From an uncultured Eubacteriales bacterium (GTDB lineage: Bacteria; Bacillota; Clostridia; Oscillospirales; CAG-272): 10,924 nucleotides of DNA. The stretch lies in contig CASEEB010000099.1 in assembly GCA_949286815.1 (NCBI GenBank), positions 1 to 10,924 on the forward strand, in the 5' to 3' direction. Under the pieces are notes generated by a model. It did no database searches, had not been told where the DNA came from, and worked only from the letters and a program-made list of their open reading frames with translations. Shown here piece by piece: positions 1 through 6,954 of the stretch. Each line of letters begins with the position of its first letter. Position 1 is the stretch's first letter. The translations under genes and the position numbers were made by a program.

Positions 1-108
1 GTTTCGCAAAGCGAAACAAATTCGCAAAGCGAAACAAATTCGCAAAGCGAAACAAATTCGCAAAGCGAAACAAATTCGCAAAGCGAAACAATTTTGCTCC
101 GCGAAACA
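1..108. repeat. Tandem 18-bp hairpin repeat array
   Basis: Five head-to-tail copies of an 18-bp unit (consensus AATTCGCAAAGCGAAACA; the first copy starts GTTTCGC) are followed by a diverged sixth copy (91-108). Each unit holds an inverted repeat, TTCGC-AAA-GCGAA, which extends to a 7-bp stem in the first copy. The sixth copy changes sequence (TTTTGC-TCC-GCGAAA) but keeps a stem through a G-U wobble. The array begins at the window edge, so more copies may lie to the left. It sits downstream of feoA on that gene's transcript strand. There are no unique spacers, so it is not a CRISPR. All six reading frames are open across the pure repeat, but no gene can be assigned. Confidence 0.9.
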
Positions 109-135
109 AAAAGCGTTAAGCTTTTCAGAAATTTA

Positions 136-189
136 TGCGTGAAACCATATACATTCCGATGCGATATAACATAATATAACTTTCACGCA
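136..189. other. Inverted repeat downstream of feoA
   Basis: TGCGTGAAA (136-144) and TTTCACGCA (181-189) are perfect 9-bp inverted repeats enclosing a 36-base AT-rich loop. The element lies just after the feoA stop codon on the minus strand. No T-run follows the stem in either direction, so it does not look like a standard intrinsic terminator. It might be an mRNA 3'-end structure, but the function is unknown. Confidence 0.4.
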
Positions 190-196
190 AATCTTC

Positions 197-445
197 TTAA
201 GGTTTTGTTTTAATAAAAACCGCGGAGCTGTCTTCGCTTCTCAGGGCGATCACTGCTCCGCGAATAAGGAAGGCTTTCGGGTCTCCTCCGGGACTTTTGC
301 CCACACATTCTATTTCGGTGTCGTTTATCATTCCCAAATCGAGCATACGTCTTTTTATGTGCTTGTTATCGGCGTCCGGGCAAATGCAGCATATGCGCGC
401 GCGTTCACCCGGAGTCATGTCGCACAGACTTTTTATACCGTTCAT
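197..445 (-). CDS. feoA: FeoA-domain protein (ferrous iron transport accessory)
   Basis: This 82-residue protein has the length and pattern of a stand-alone FeoA domain, a small SH3-like beta-barrel that works in the cytoplasm with the FeoB ferrous iron permease. Recognisable elements are the 'MTPGERARI' opening strand, the central 'RRMLDLGMINDTEIE' segment (about residues 32-46; family pattern RL.dLG...G..i), the 'SPGGDP' turn (about 51-56), and the closing 'RGAVIALRSED' strand (about 62-72). The start has an AAAGGA-type ribosome binding site about ten bases upstream. No FeoB is present in the window; it could lie to the left, or this may be an orphan FeoA with another role. The family call rests on motif recognition only. 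Confidence 0.82.
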   Translation of the reverse strand: MNGIKSLCDMTPGERARICCICPDADNKHIKRRMLDLGMINDTEIECVGKSPGGDPKAFLIRGAVIALRSEDSSAVFIKTKP

Positions 446-575
446 TATAGTAACAATCCTTTCATAATCGGTTGAATATTAATCTATACAATCCGCCAGA
501 AGGTATATGCGGATCTGTTAACAGTATATTTTGCGTTATGGGATATTGTACCTTTATTGTCGAAAAATAAAATTA

Positions 576-613
576 AAAATCTCCCCGCGGGCATTTGCCG
601 GCAGGGAGATTTT
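576..613 (-). terminator. Rho-independent terminator after the oxidoreductase gene
   Basis: AAAATCTCCC (576-585) pairs perfectly with GGGAGATTTT (604-613), and the interior is GC-rich and can pair further. On the minus strand the stem is followed by a T-rich tract (the complement of 561-575), as expected for an intrinsic terminator about 60 bases past the stop of the 674-1837 gene. It separates that transcript from feoA. Confidence 0.8.
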
Positions 614-673
614 ACTGTTTATTGTATTTGCTTTTAAAAGTTTAACCGATACGGTATTTTCGGATACCGAATA

Positions 674-1837
674 TCATATTTCCGGAATGGTTATTTCAAC
701 CTCGCGGCCTGCTCTTGCGGAACGCGCTATTCCGTCGAGGATAGCCTGATTGTATATGATCTGTGAGGAGGGTACCGGAGCTTTACCGTTGTATTTTACC
801 GCGTCAAGGAAAGAACGTATTTTTTTGTCAAATAGCGAGCCGCTTTCATTGATTATCGGCACGGTGGTTTCCATGTCAACCCCGCCAATGGTCTTATAGA
901 TCTTCATGGGACCTCCGACCGAACCGTTCCAGCAGTCGGTAGAGGGTATTCTGAGTCCGGCCTTTGTTCCGAGTATGATGGTGTCCCCGGGAGTGTCTAT
1001 ATTCATTGCCCATGCGATTCTGAAATCGAGAATTATACCGCCTTCAAGCCTTACGAATGCCGCCGCAAAATCGTCGACTCCGAATTTTTCAGCGTACTCG
1101 GGATGTCCGGGATAGGTCGCGGGGTCTTTTCCGAAGAAATCGCTCTTATATCCGGTTACCGTAAGCGGCTTCGGATATCCGACGGCGTTGAGCACCATGT
1201 CGAGCGAATAGCAGCCGATGTCGGCAAGAGCGCCAAGTCCCGCGGTCTCGTCCTCGATAAATGTGGTTCCGAAAGGAGTAGGGATACCTCTGCGGCGTCC
1301 TCCGCCGGTCTGTATGTAGTATACCTTTCCGAGCTCGCCGGAGTCGACGATTTTCTTTATCATCTGCATATTCGCGTCAAGACGCGGCTGGAAGCCTATA
1401 GACAGGATCTTTCCGCTTTCCTTTTCGGCTTTCATTACGTCGATTGCCTCGTCGAGAGTAACCGTGAAAGGCTTTTCAAGCAATACGTTGATACCTTTTT
1501 TCAGCGCGTATATTGCCGGGGCGGCGTGCTGACGGTTGTATGTGCAGACCGAAACCGCGTCAAGCTCAAGGCTTTCGTCATCGAGCATTTCCTTGTGCGA
1601 AGCGTAATCTGTTTTTACACCCGTTACTCCGTTGTCGGCAAAGAATTTTTCCGCTTTTCCCGGAATGAGATCGCATCCGGCGACCACCTCTACGTCCGCC
1701 ATTCTTTTGTAAGAATCAATGTGCGCTCCGGCTATCCAACCGCAGCCTATAATTCCTATGCGCAGCTTTTTGCTTGAGTCTACCTTATTTTCCGCTTTGA
1801 CATTGTAGTCAAGCTTTGCATCCATTTTTTCTGCCAT
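674..1837 (-). CDS. Gfo/Idh/MocA family NAD(P)-dependent oxidoreductase
   Basis: This 387-residue protein is a predicted cytoplasmic sugar or polyol dehydrogenase. The N-terminal Rossmann fold carries 'GIIGCGWIAGAH' (about 28-39). The family 'EKP' motif is at 121-123, where the lysine is catalytic in characterised members. The second motif, usually D.G.H..D, reads 'DIGCYSLD' (206-213), with tyrosine where many dehydrogenases have histidine; tyrosine there is known in the glucose-fructose oxidoreductase/xylose dehydrogenase-like branch. About 25 charged residues precede the Rossmann strand, but the start has a strong GGAGG site at correct spacing, so I keep it. The gene follows the sugar isomerase gene by 54 bases, and the two are probably co-transcribed. 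Such pairs commonly act on inositols or keto-sugars; the substrate here cannot be read from the sequence. Confidence 0.9.
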   Translation of the reverse strand: MAEKMDAKLDYNVKAENKVDSSKKLRIGIIGCGWIAGAHIDSYKRMADVEVVAGCDLIPGKAEKFFADNGVTGVKTDYASHKEMLDDESLELDAVSVCTYNRQHAAPAIYALKKGINVLLEKPFTVTLDEAIDVMKAEKESGKILSIGFQPRLDANMQMIKKIVDSGELGKVYYIQTGGGRRRGIPTPFGTTFIEDETAGLGALADIGCYSLDMVLNAVGYPKPLTVTGYKSDFFGKDPATYPGHPEYAEKFGVDDFAAAFVRLEGGIILDFRIAWAMNIDTPGDTIILGTKAGLRIPSTDCWNGSVGGPMKIYKTIGGVDMETTVPIINESGSLFDKKIRSFLDAVKYNGKAPVPSSQIIYNQAILDGIARSARAGREVEITIPEI

Positions 1838-1891
1838 TTTGTTTTCCTCCGTAAAAAAATGAAGTGTATATTTATTGTAAATATCCGATTT

Positions 1892-2710
1892 TTAAATATT
1901 TATGGTCTTAAGATATTTTATGCTTTTGTTTATTGATTCCATCGGGGTAAGGTTCATTGAGGGCTGGTCCTGTTCGACCACTATCCAAGATGTTTCGGCG
2001 TCACGGCAGGCTTCGAGTATTCCGGGGAAATCCTGACATCCGCTTCCGACGGGTCTGAATTCAAATTTTTGTGTGTCTGCCTTTTTGTTGTCCGACTCAA
2101 TACCGATGAGCTCATACATGTTGTCGGATTTGCCGCCCGCGAAGTCCTTCAGATGAACCACGGGAGACCGTCCGGCATATTTTCTGATATAAGCGGCGGG
2201 ATCTTCTCCGCTTACTTTTACCCAGCAGGTGTCAAGTTCGGTGCAGAGCAGGGTGGCGGGAACGGTTTCATACAGCAGGTCGAGCGCGTATCTGCCGTCA
2301 ATTTTCTCAAACTCAAAATCGTGATTGTGGTACAGAAGCTGCATTCCGAGTTCTTTGGCGACTTTTCCTATCTCGGCGGCATTTTTTACCACGTCGGCAA
2401 AGCCCTCGGTTCCCGGTCTGCATTCGGGTGTAAGATAGGGAATCGCGACGTATTTGCATCCGATCTCGGCATAGTCGGACAAAACCTTTTTTGTGTCGGC
2501 TGCCATATCGTAATACGGCACGTGAGCGGAGATGGGAACAAGTCCTGCGTCCTCACACATTTTTTTGACTTTTTCGGGACTGTAGTCGTAAAGTCCGGCA
2601 AATTCCACACCGTCATAACCCATTTCTTTGATTTTTTTCAGTGTGCCTTCGAAATCCTTCGCGGCGTCGTCCCTTACGGAATATATCTGCACGGCTATGG
2701 GAAAAGACAT
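1892..2710 (-). CDS. Sugar phosphate isomerase/epimerase (xylose isomerase-like TIM barrel)
   Basis: This 272-residue protein matches the AP-endonuclease-2/xylose isomerase-like TIM-barrel family, which isomerises or epimerises sugars and keto-polyols using a divalent metal. Visible elements are the opening 'AVQIYSVRDD' strand, 'MGYDGVEFAG' (30-39), 'YHNHDFEF' (127-134), 'ELDTCWV' (158-164), 'HLKDF' (186-190) and 'VVEQD' (244-248). The acidic and histidine residues in the last four are the expected metal/substrate ligands. The start follows an AAAGGA site. It is the first gene of a minus-strand pair with the Gfo/Idh/MocA oxidoreductase, a pairing typical of carbohydrate or inositol catabolism. 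No transporter or regulator for the pathway is in the window, so the specific sugar is unknown. Confidence 0.87.
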   Translation of the reverse strand: MSFPIAVQIYSVRDDAAKDFEGTLKKIKEMGYDGVEFAGLYDYSPEKVKKMCEDAGLVPISAHVPYYDMAADTKKVLSDYAEIGCKYVAIPYLTPECRPGTEGFADVVKNAAEIGKVAKELGMQLLYHNHDFEFEKIDGRYALDLLYETVPATLLCTELDTCWVKVSGEDPAAYIRKYAGRSPVVHLKDFAGGKSDNMYELIGIESDNKKADTQKFEFRPVGSGCQDFPGILEACRDAETSWIVVEQDQPSMNLTPMESINKSIKYLKTINI

Positions 2711-3145
2711 ATTTTTTAATTCCTTTCATTAATAGTATATAAATTTTCTGTTCTCTGAATAAGCGCGGTTATTTACCCGGCTTTCAGTCATAGTGAAATT
2801 ACATGAAAAGGTATGCGGGTGTTACCGGGATTTATCATTTTTTCTAACCTATTATAAGACATAATGTGCTTGAATTCAAGACAATTATAGCATGAAAAAG
2901 GACAAATATTGCTTACCGAAGTTTTTGTGCTGCACTTTGCACTAATTTGAGCCATGGAGATTGTGCATTTCGACAGCCCGCCCTGTTTATTGACATAAAG
3001 TGAAAATTCAAAAAATCGAAAATATCTGAGAAAAAATAAATGATTTTACAGTCGTTTGACTGTCTGTTGATTCATAATCCCGTGTATATGTTGTAATTGC
3101 ACAAAAAAAATATATAATAAACCTTATAATTTTGAATTTGCATAC
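2711..3145. other. Divergent intergenic region, no gene seen
   Basis: This AT-rich stretch separates the minus-strand sugar genes from the plus-strand ilv transcript. Apart from the minus-strand promoter, it shows no convincing gene: the long reading frame crossing its right part on the minus strand runs antisense to the T-box leader and has no family-like sequence. A short CCCGG (2776-2780) / CCGGG (2825-2829) complementarity lies in the 5' UTR of the isomerase mRNA, and a TGCACTTTGCAC direct repeat occurs near 2934-2945. Neither is strong enough to name. Confidence 0.5.
2851..2879 (-). promoter_or_regulatory. Minus-strand promoter with palindromic operator
   Basis: Read on the minus strand, TTGAAT (complement of 2874-2879) and a perfect TATAAT (complement of 2851-2856) are 17 bases apart. 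This sigma-A-type promoter would start about 135 bases before the isomerase gene. A perfect 12-bp palindrome, CTTGAATTCAAG (2869-2880), covers the -35 element, the position expected for a repressor operator. The palindrome is short and AT-rich, so its regulatory role is inferred. Confidence 0.6.
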
Positions 3146-3174
3146 TTGACAATTGTCGGAGATTTTGATATAAT
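3146..3174 (+). promoter_or_regulatory. Sigma-A promoter of the ilvBNC T-box transcript
   Basis: Consensus -35 TTGACA (3146-3151) and consensus -10 TATAAT (3169-3174) are separated by exactly 17 bases. Transcription would begin near 3181, shortly before the T-box Stem I, so the whole leader is in the transcript. A perfect promoter suits control by attenuation rather than by initiation. Confidence 0.9.
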
Positions 3175-3199
3175 GTATATCAATAATATATGTATGCAG

Positions 3200-3484
3200 T
3201 GACGGGAAAAGTAAGTGTGTATGTCTGTTTACAGAGAGCCGCGTTTGCTGGAAAGCGGCAGCAGTTTCATGCCGAAAGTCATCCCCGAGCATTTGACGCC
3301 GAAGGTCGCCTGAATTTATAAAACTGAGAGAGCGGATTGCGTAAGCGTCAACGGAAGCCTCCGTTATCGGGCTGTTTTCCGTATTTTCCGGAAAATGTGA
3401 GGGGTCCTTTTTAGGGCAATAAGAGTGGTACCGCAGACGCGCGTTAACGCATTTGTCTCTTTGACAGAGGCAAGTGCGTTTTTT
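3200..3484 (+). promoter_or_regulatory. T-box riboswitch (tRNA-sensing leader), GUC valine specifier
   Basis: Hallmarks of a T-box are present in order. The specifier-loop S-turn strand AGTAA (3210-3214) is followed by AGAGAGCC (3233-3240) and a distal hairpin GCCGC/GCGGC (3238-3242/3255-3259). The opposite specifier strand is GAAAGTCA (3274-3281), with flanking helices GTATG/CATGC (3219-3223/3268-3272) and CGGG/CCCG (3203-3206/3284-3287). The T-box core AGTGGTACCGC (3424-3434) and a terminator follow. The triplet after GAA-N and before the conserved purine is GTC (3278-3280), a valine codon. The antiterminator bulge TGGT (3426-3429) would pair with an ACCA tRNA end, which suits tRNA-Val. Uncharged tRNA-Val should therefore allow read-through into ilvBNC. 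T-box identity is very secure; the specifier assignment is by analogy with known leaders. Confidence 0.93.
3446..3484 (+). terminator. T-box regulatory terminator
   Basis: Left arm 3446-3459 pairs with right arm 3467-3480 over 14 bp, including G-U pairs, and is followed directly by six T residues (3479-3484). The left arm begins 12 bases after the T-box core, so the antiterminator would compete with this hairpin in the usual way. Confidence 0.9.
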
Positions 3485-3575
3485 GGTCTTTATTTCATAT
3501 TTTTGCCTGCGCGCGATTTTGATGCCATTAAAATGATTTGATACAAGAATAATATCGGAAAGGATGGGTACAGAA

Positions 3576-5246
3576 ATGATTCTCAACGGTTCGGAAATAA
3601 TTGTAAAGGTTTTGCTTGAAGAGGGAGTCGATACCGTCTTCGGATATCCGGGCGGCAGCGTGCTTAATATATACGACGCTCTGTATAAGCACAGCAATGA
3701 AATACATCATTATATGACCGCGCATGAGCAGGGAGCGGCACATGCCGCCGACGGATACGCGAGGGCAACGGGAAAAACCGGAGTATGCATCGCGACGAGC
3801 GGTCCCGGAGCGACAAATCTTGTAACGGGTATCGCGACCGCTTATATGGACAGCGTGCCGTTGGTAGCTATAACGGGTAATGTCTCCACTTCTCTCATCG
3901 GCAGGGACAGCTTTCAGGAAGTTTATATCGCGGGTATAACCATGCCGATTACCAAGCATAATTTCGTGGTAAGAGATGTCAGTGAGCTCGCGTCTACGTT
4001 GCGCCGCGCATTCAGGATAGCTCACAGCGGAAGGTTCGGTCCGGTTCTGGTTGATATACCCAAGGATGTTACGGCGGCGCTTGCCGATTATGAGCCTCCG
4101 GTCAAAGAGCAGGAGCCCGAAAAAGAAAAGGAATACGACAACCTTGAAGAGGTTGCGGCGGCAATAAACAGCGCAAAGCGTCCTTTTGTTTACTGCGGAG
4201 GCGGAATAAGACTTTCAAGAGCGGAAGATATCGTCAGGGAGTTTATCAAAAAAGCGGATGCTCCCGCCTCCCACACTCTAATGGCTGCGGGCGTTTTAGG
4301 GTACGGAGACCGGAACAATCTCGGTATGCTCGGTATGCACGGTATGTTTTCGGGCAATAAGGCGGTTGACGAGGCAGATGTGATAATCGCGCTCGGAACC
4401 CGTTTTTCGGACAGGGTGGCGCTCAATACCCAGCAGTTCGGAAGAAGGGCGAAGATAATACATATAGATATTGACAATTCCGAAATCAATAAAAACGTGA
4501 TATGCGATTACAGTGTTATAGGGGACATAAAGGACGTCTTGGAAAAACTGCTTCCTCTCATAAAAGAGCAGCGCAGGGATGACTGGCACGGCATGATTGA
4601 CGAGTGGAAAAAGCAGGACTACGTTCCGGTTGACTCTCCCGAAGACAGTCATAATCTTAAGCCTCATCAGATAATAAGAGCCGTATGCCGGATGGCGGGT
4701 GAGGACGCTATGTACGTAACCGACGTAGGTCAGCACCAGATGTGGGCGGCACAGTTTATTTCACATGTCCGCAAGGGAAGTTTTCTCACCAGCGGCGGTC
4801 TCGGAACAATGGGTTACGGTTACGGTGCCTCATTGGGGGCGGCGGTTGCCGTTAAGGGAAAAAGACCGGTCATTATGTTTACCGGTGACGGCAGTTTCCA
4901 CATGAATATGAACGAGGCATGTACCGCGGTAAGTTATAACCTGCCCGTAATTACGGTTATTTTGAACAATCAGGTGCTCGGAATGGTCCGACAGTGGCAA
5001 AGCGCGTTTTATGACAGAAGATTTTCTTCAAGCGAGCCCGAAAGAAGGACCAATTATAAGATGGTTGCCGAGGGATTCGGCGCCGTGGGATATCATTGCG
5101 AGACTCTCGCGGAGTTCAGAGCGGCGTTTGCGGAGGCGCTTACATTGGGGCGCCCGGTGTGGATTGAATGTCTGATAGACCGTGAGGAAAAAGCTCTTCC
5201 CATGATTCCCGCCGGAGGCACCGTCAACGATACGTTGTTTAATTGA
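3576..5246 (+). CDS. ilvB: Acetolactate synthase large subunit
   Basis: Catalyses the thiamine-diphosphate-dependent condensation of pyruvate with pyruvate or 2-ketobutyrate, the first common step of valine, leucine and isoleucine synthesis. The N-terminal domain shows 'VDTVFGYPGG' and 'HEQGAAHAADGYARATG', whose glutamate (residue 51 from this start) activates the cofactor. The C-terminal domain carries the ThDP/Mg motif 'GDGSF' (from about 437), ending in 'NNQ'. At about 556 residues it is full length. I chose ATG 3576 because AAGGA (3560-3564) precedes it and 'MILNGSEII' matches how family members begin. ATG 3564 in the same frame would add four residues but overlaps that site. It is first gene after the T-box; ilvN follows after 16 bases. 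Confidence 0.96.
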   Translation: MILNGSEIIVKVLLEEGVDTVFGYPGGSVLNIYDALYKHSNEIHHYMTAHEQGAAHAADGYARATGKTGVCIATSGPGATNLVTGIATAYMDSVPLVAITGNVSTSLIGRDSFQEVYIAGITMPITKHNFVVRDVSELASTLRRAFRIAHSGRFGPVLVDIPKDVTAALADYEPPVKEQEPEKEKEYDNLEEVAAAINSAKRPFVYCGGGIRLSRAEDIVREFIKKADAPASHTLMAAGVLGYGDRNNLGMLGMHGMFSGNKAVDEADVIIALGTRFSDRVALNTQQFGRRAKIIHIDIDNSEINKNVICDYSVIGDIKDVLEKLLPLIKEQRRDDWHGMIDEWKKQDYVPVDSPEDSHNLKPHQIIRAVCRMAGEDAMYVTDVGQHQMWAAQFISHVRKGSFLTSGGLGTMGYGYGASLGAAVAVKGKRPVIMFTGDGSFHMNMNEACTAVSYNLPVITVILNNQVLGMVRQWQSAFYDRRFSSSEPERRTNYKMVAEGFGAVGYHCETLAEFRAAFAEALTLGRPVWIECLIDREEKALPMIPAGGTVNDTLFN

Positions 5247-5262
5247 AAAGGAGGACGTTGAT

Positions 5263-5763
5263 ATGGAAAACGAAAAGCATTATATGGTACTGCTTGTGGA
5301 GAACAACGCCGGCGTTCTTACACGTGTTTCATCTCTCTTTTGCCAGAGAGGCTTTAATATAGATACGCTGACCGTCGCGTCAACCGACCATCCCGGCATA
5401 TCGAGAATAACGATTTCCTTTTGCGGGAACGATAAAACTTACCGTCAGCTGATAAAACAGACCGAAAAGCTTACCGAAACGAAAATGGTTATTCCGATAG
5501 AACCTGAATTCGGGATTCTGCGTGAATTGCTGCTTGTGAAAATAGAAACAACTCCCGAAAACTCGGAGCAGATTAAGAATCTCGCGGTTAACAATCATTT
5601 CAAGGTGGTAGATCAAAGCGTGGGATGCGTAGTTCTGGAGATGACCGGAGAGCCGTCGCACATAGACCTTATGCTGGGACTTTTAAAACCGTTTAAGGTA
5701 CTTGAAATGTGCCGTACCGGAGTTACGGCGCTTGAGCGCGGTAAGGTTACATATTGCTTCTGA
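5263..5763 (+). CDS. ilvN: Acetolactate synthase small (regulatory) subunit
   Basis: This 166-residue protein is the regulatory partner of IlvB; it activates the large subunit and in the family confers feedback inhibition by valine. The N-terminal ACT domain (about residues 6-80) shows 'NNAGVLTRVSSLF' (14-26) and 'RGFNIDTLTV' (29-38), the loop and helix that bind valine in characterised proteins. The C-terminal half is the ALS small-subunit domain and ends in 'GVTALERG'. The length is normal. A strong AAAAGGAGG site lies in the 16-base gap after ilvB, so the two are translated from one mRNA. The name ilvH would be equally acceptable. Confidence 0.95.
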   Translation: MENEKHYMVLLVENNAGVLTRVSSLFCQRGFNIDTLTVASTDHPGISRITISFCGNDKTYRQLIKQTEKLTETKMVIPIEPEFGILRELLLVKIETTPENSEQIKNLAVNNHFKVVDQSVGCVVLEMTGEPSHIDLMLGLLKPFKVLEMCRTGVTALERGKVTYCF

Positions 5764-5813
5764 CAAATCTGAAATCAAACAAAATATATATAATATAAAA
5801 GGAGAATAAAACA

Positions 5814-6824
5814 ATGATTAAAAAGTATTACGATTCGGACTGCAATCTTTCGGTTCTTGACGGCAAGACAGTCGCCGTTATCGGTTTCGGCTCACAGGGA
5901 CACGCGCATTCGGAAAACCTCGCGGAATCCGGTGTGAATGTAATTGTAGGTCTGCGCAAGGATTCTGGTCACTACGCAAAGGCGGCGGCGTTTGCCGCAG
6001 ATCATCCCAATTTCCGCATAATGGAGGTTGAGGACGCCGCCGAGGCTGCCGATATTGTAATGATGCTTGTTCCGGACGAGATTGCCGCTGATATTTACAA
6101 CAAGCAGATAGCTCCTCATATGAAAGAGGGAAATGTGCTTTGCTTCGCTCACGGCTTCAATATCCATTTCAACCTTGTTCAGCCTCAGAAGGATATCGAC
6201 GTTATTATGATAGCTCCCAAGGGTCCCGGTCATACCGTAAGGTCTCAGTATGTTGAGGGCAAGGGTGTTCCTTCGCTTATCGCGGTATATCAGGACTACA
6301 GCGGCAGAGCAAAAGATATCGCGCTCGCTTATGCTTCCGGAATCGGCGCCGGCAGAGCGGGAATCCTTGAAACAAGCTTCCGTGAGGAGACCGAGACCGA
6401 CCTGTTCGGCGAGCAGGCTGTGCTTTGCGGCGGCGTTACCGAATTGATGAAGGCGGGATTTGATACTCTGGTAGAAGCCGGGTATGAGCCGGAAATGGCG
6501 TATTTTGAGTGCATTCACGAGATGAAGCTCATAGTTGACCTCATTAACTCGGGCGGATTCGCTAAAATGCGTTATTCTATCTCCAACACCGCCGAGTACG
6601 GAGACTACCGCACCGGAAGACGTCTTATTACCAAGGAGACCCGCGAGGAGATGAAGCAGATACTCAGAGAAATTCAGGACGGAACATTTGCCTCTGAATT
6701 TATGCAGGAGTTCTCTTCTGGCAGAAAGGCTAAGTTCCTTGCTACACGCCGCCTTGAATCCGAGCATCAGCTTGAAAAGACCGGAGCCGAGCTTCGTGAA
6801 ATGATGAGCTGGCTTAAAAAATAA
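5814..6824 (+). CDS. ilvC: Ketol-acid reductoisomerase, class I (short form)
   Basis: Converts acetolactate or acetohydroxybutyrate to the dihydroxy acid by Mg-dependent alkyl migration and NAD(P)H reduction. The Rossmann motif 'GFGSQGH' is at 24-30 and 'FAHGFNI' at 111-117. Mg ligands are seen in 'DLFGEQ' (D196, E200) and 'FECIHE' (E232, E236), and the substrate serine lies in 'YSISNTAEYGD' (254-264). The cofactor loop 'GLRKDS' (46-51), with arginine and serine, favours NADPH over NADH by family knowledge. The 336-residue length is that of the short class I enzyme. An AAGGAGA site precedes the start, 50 bases after ilvN. It is the last gene of the T-box operon and is followed by a terminator. 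Confidence 0.97.
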   Translation: MIKKYYDSDCNLSVLDGKTVAVIGFGSQGHAHSENLAESGVNVIVGLRKDSGHYAKAAAFAADHPNFRIMEVEDAAEAADIVMMLVPDEIAADIYNKQIAPHMKEGNVLCFAHGFNIHFNLVQPQKDIDVIMIAPKGPGHTVRSQYVEGKGVPSLIAVYQDYSGRAKDIALAYASGIGAGRAGILETSFREETETDLFGEQAVLCGGVTELMKAGFDTLVEAGYEPEMAYFECIHEMKLIVDLINSGGFAKMRYSISNTAEYGDYRTGRRLITKETREEMKQILREIQDGTFASEFMQEFSSGRKAKFLATRRLESEHQLEKTGAELREMMSWLKK

Positions 6825-6848
6825 TTTTAAACCGTTTTGTTTTATCTT

Positions 6849-6878
6849 ATCTTCGGGGGCTAATCCCCCGAAGATTTT
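6849..6878 (+). terminator. Intrinsic terminator after ilvC
   Basis: ATCTTCGGGGG (6849-6859) and CCCCCGAAGAT (6865-6875) form a perfect 11-bp stem with a five-base loop, followed by a short T-run (6875-6878). It lies 25 bases after ilvC. The short T-run suggests that some read-through into coaX is possible. Confidence 0.82.
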
Positions 6879-6882
6879 GGAA

Positions 6883-6930
6883 ACGGCGCAGGTTTCAGGA
6901 TTTTTGATTATGTCAGGCACAGTGCGCCGT
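6883..6930 (+). promoter_or_regulatory. Stem-loop in the coaX 5' region
   Basis: ACGGCGCA (6883-6890) and TGCGCCGT (6923-6930) form a perfect 8-bp GC-rich stem around a 32-base loop. It sits between the ilvC terminator and the coaX ribosome binding site, ending about 10 bases before GAGGGGGTG. GAATTTTT follows the stem, so it could also act as a second weak terminator. No separate coaX promoter is evident. Confidence 0.4.
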
Positions 6931-6954
6931 GAATTTTTCTGAGGGGGTGAAGTT

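Noticed and set aside
1..108. CRISPR array
   Set aside because: The units are contiguous with no unique spacers, and are shorter than CRISPR repeats.
1103..2719. Plus-strand open frames (1103-1777, 2069-2719) opposite the sugar genes
   Set aside because: They are shadows of the minus-strand oxidoreductase and isomerase, whose motifs and ribosome binding sites are clear.
2990..3025. Second plus-strand promoter at TTGACA 2990-2995
   Set aside because: No -10 element is found at 15-19 bases; the nearest candidate is far too distant.
3008..4025. Minus-strand open frames across the T-box leader and ilvB start
   Set aside because: They overlap the T-box and ilvB on the opposite strand and show no family-like sequence.
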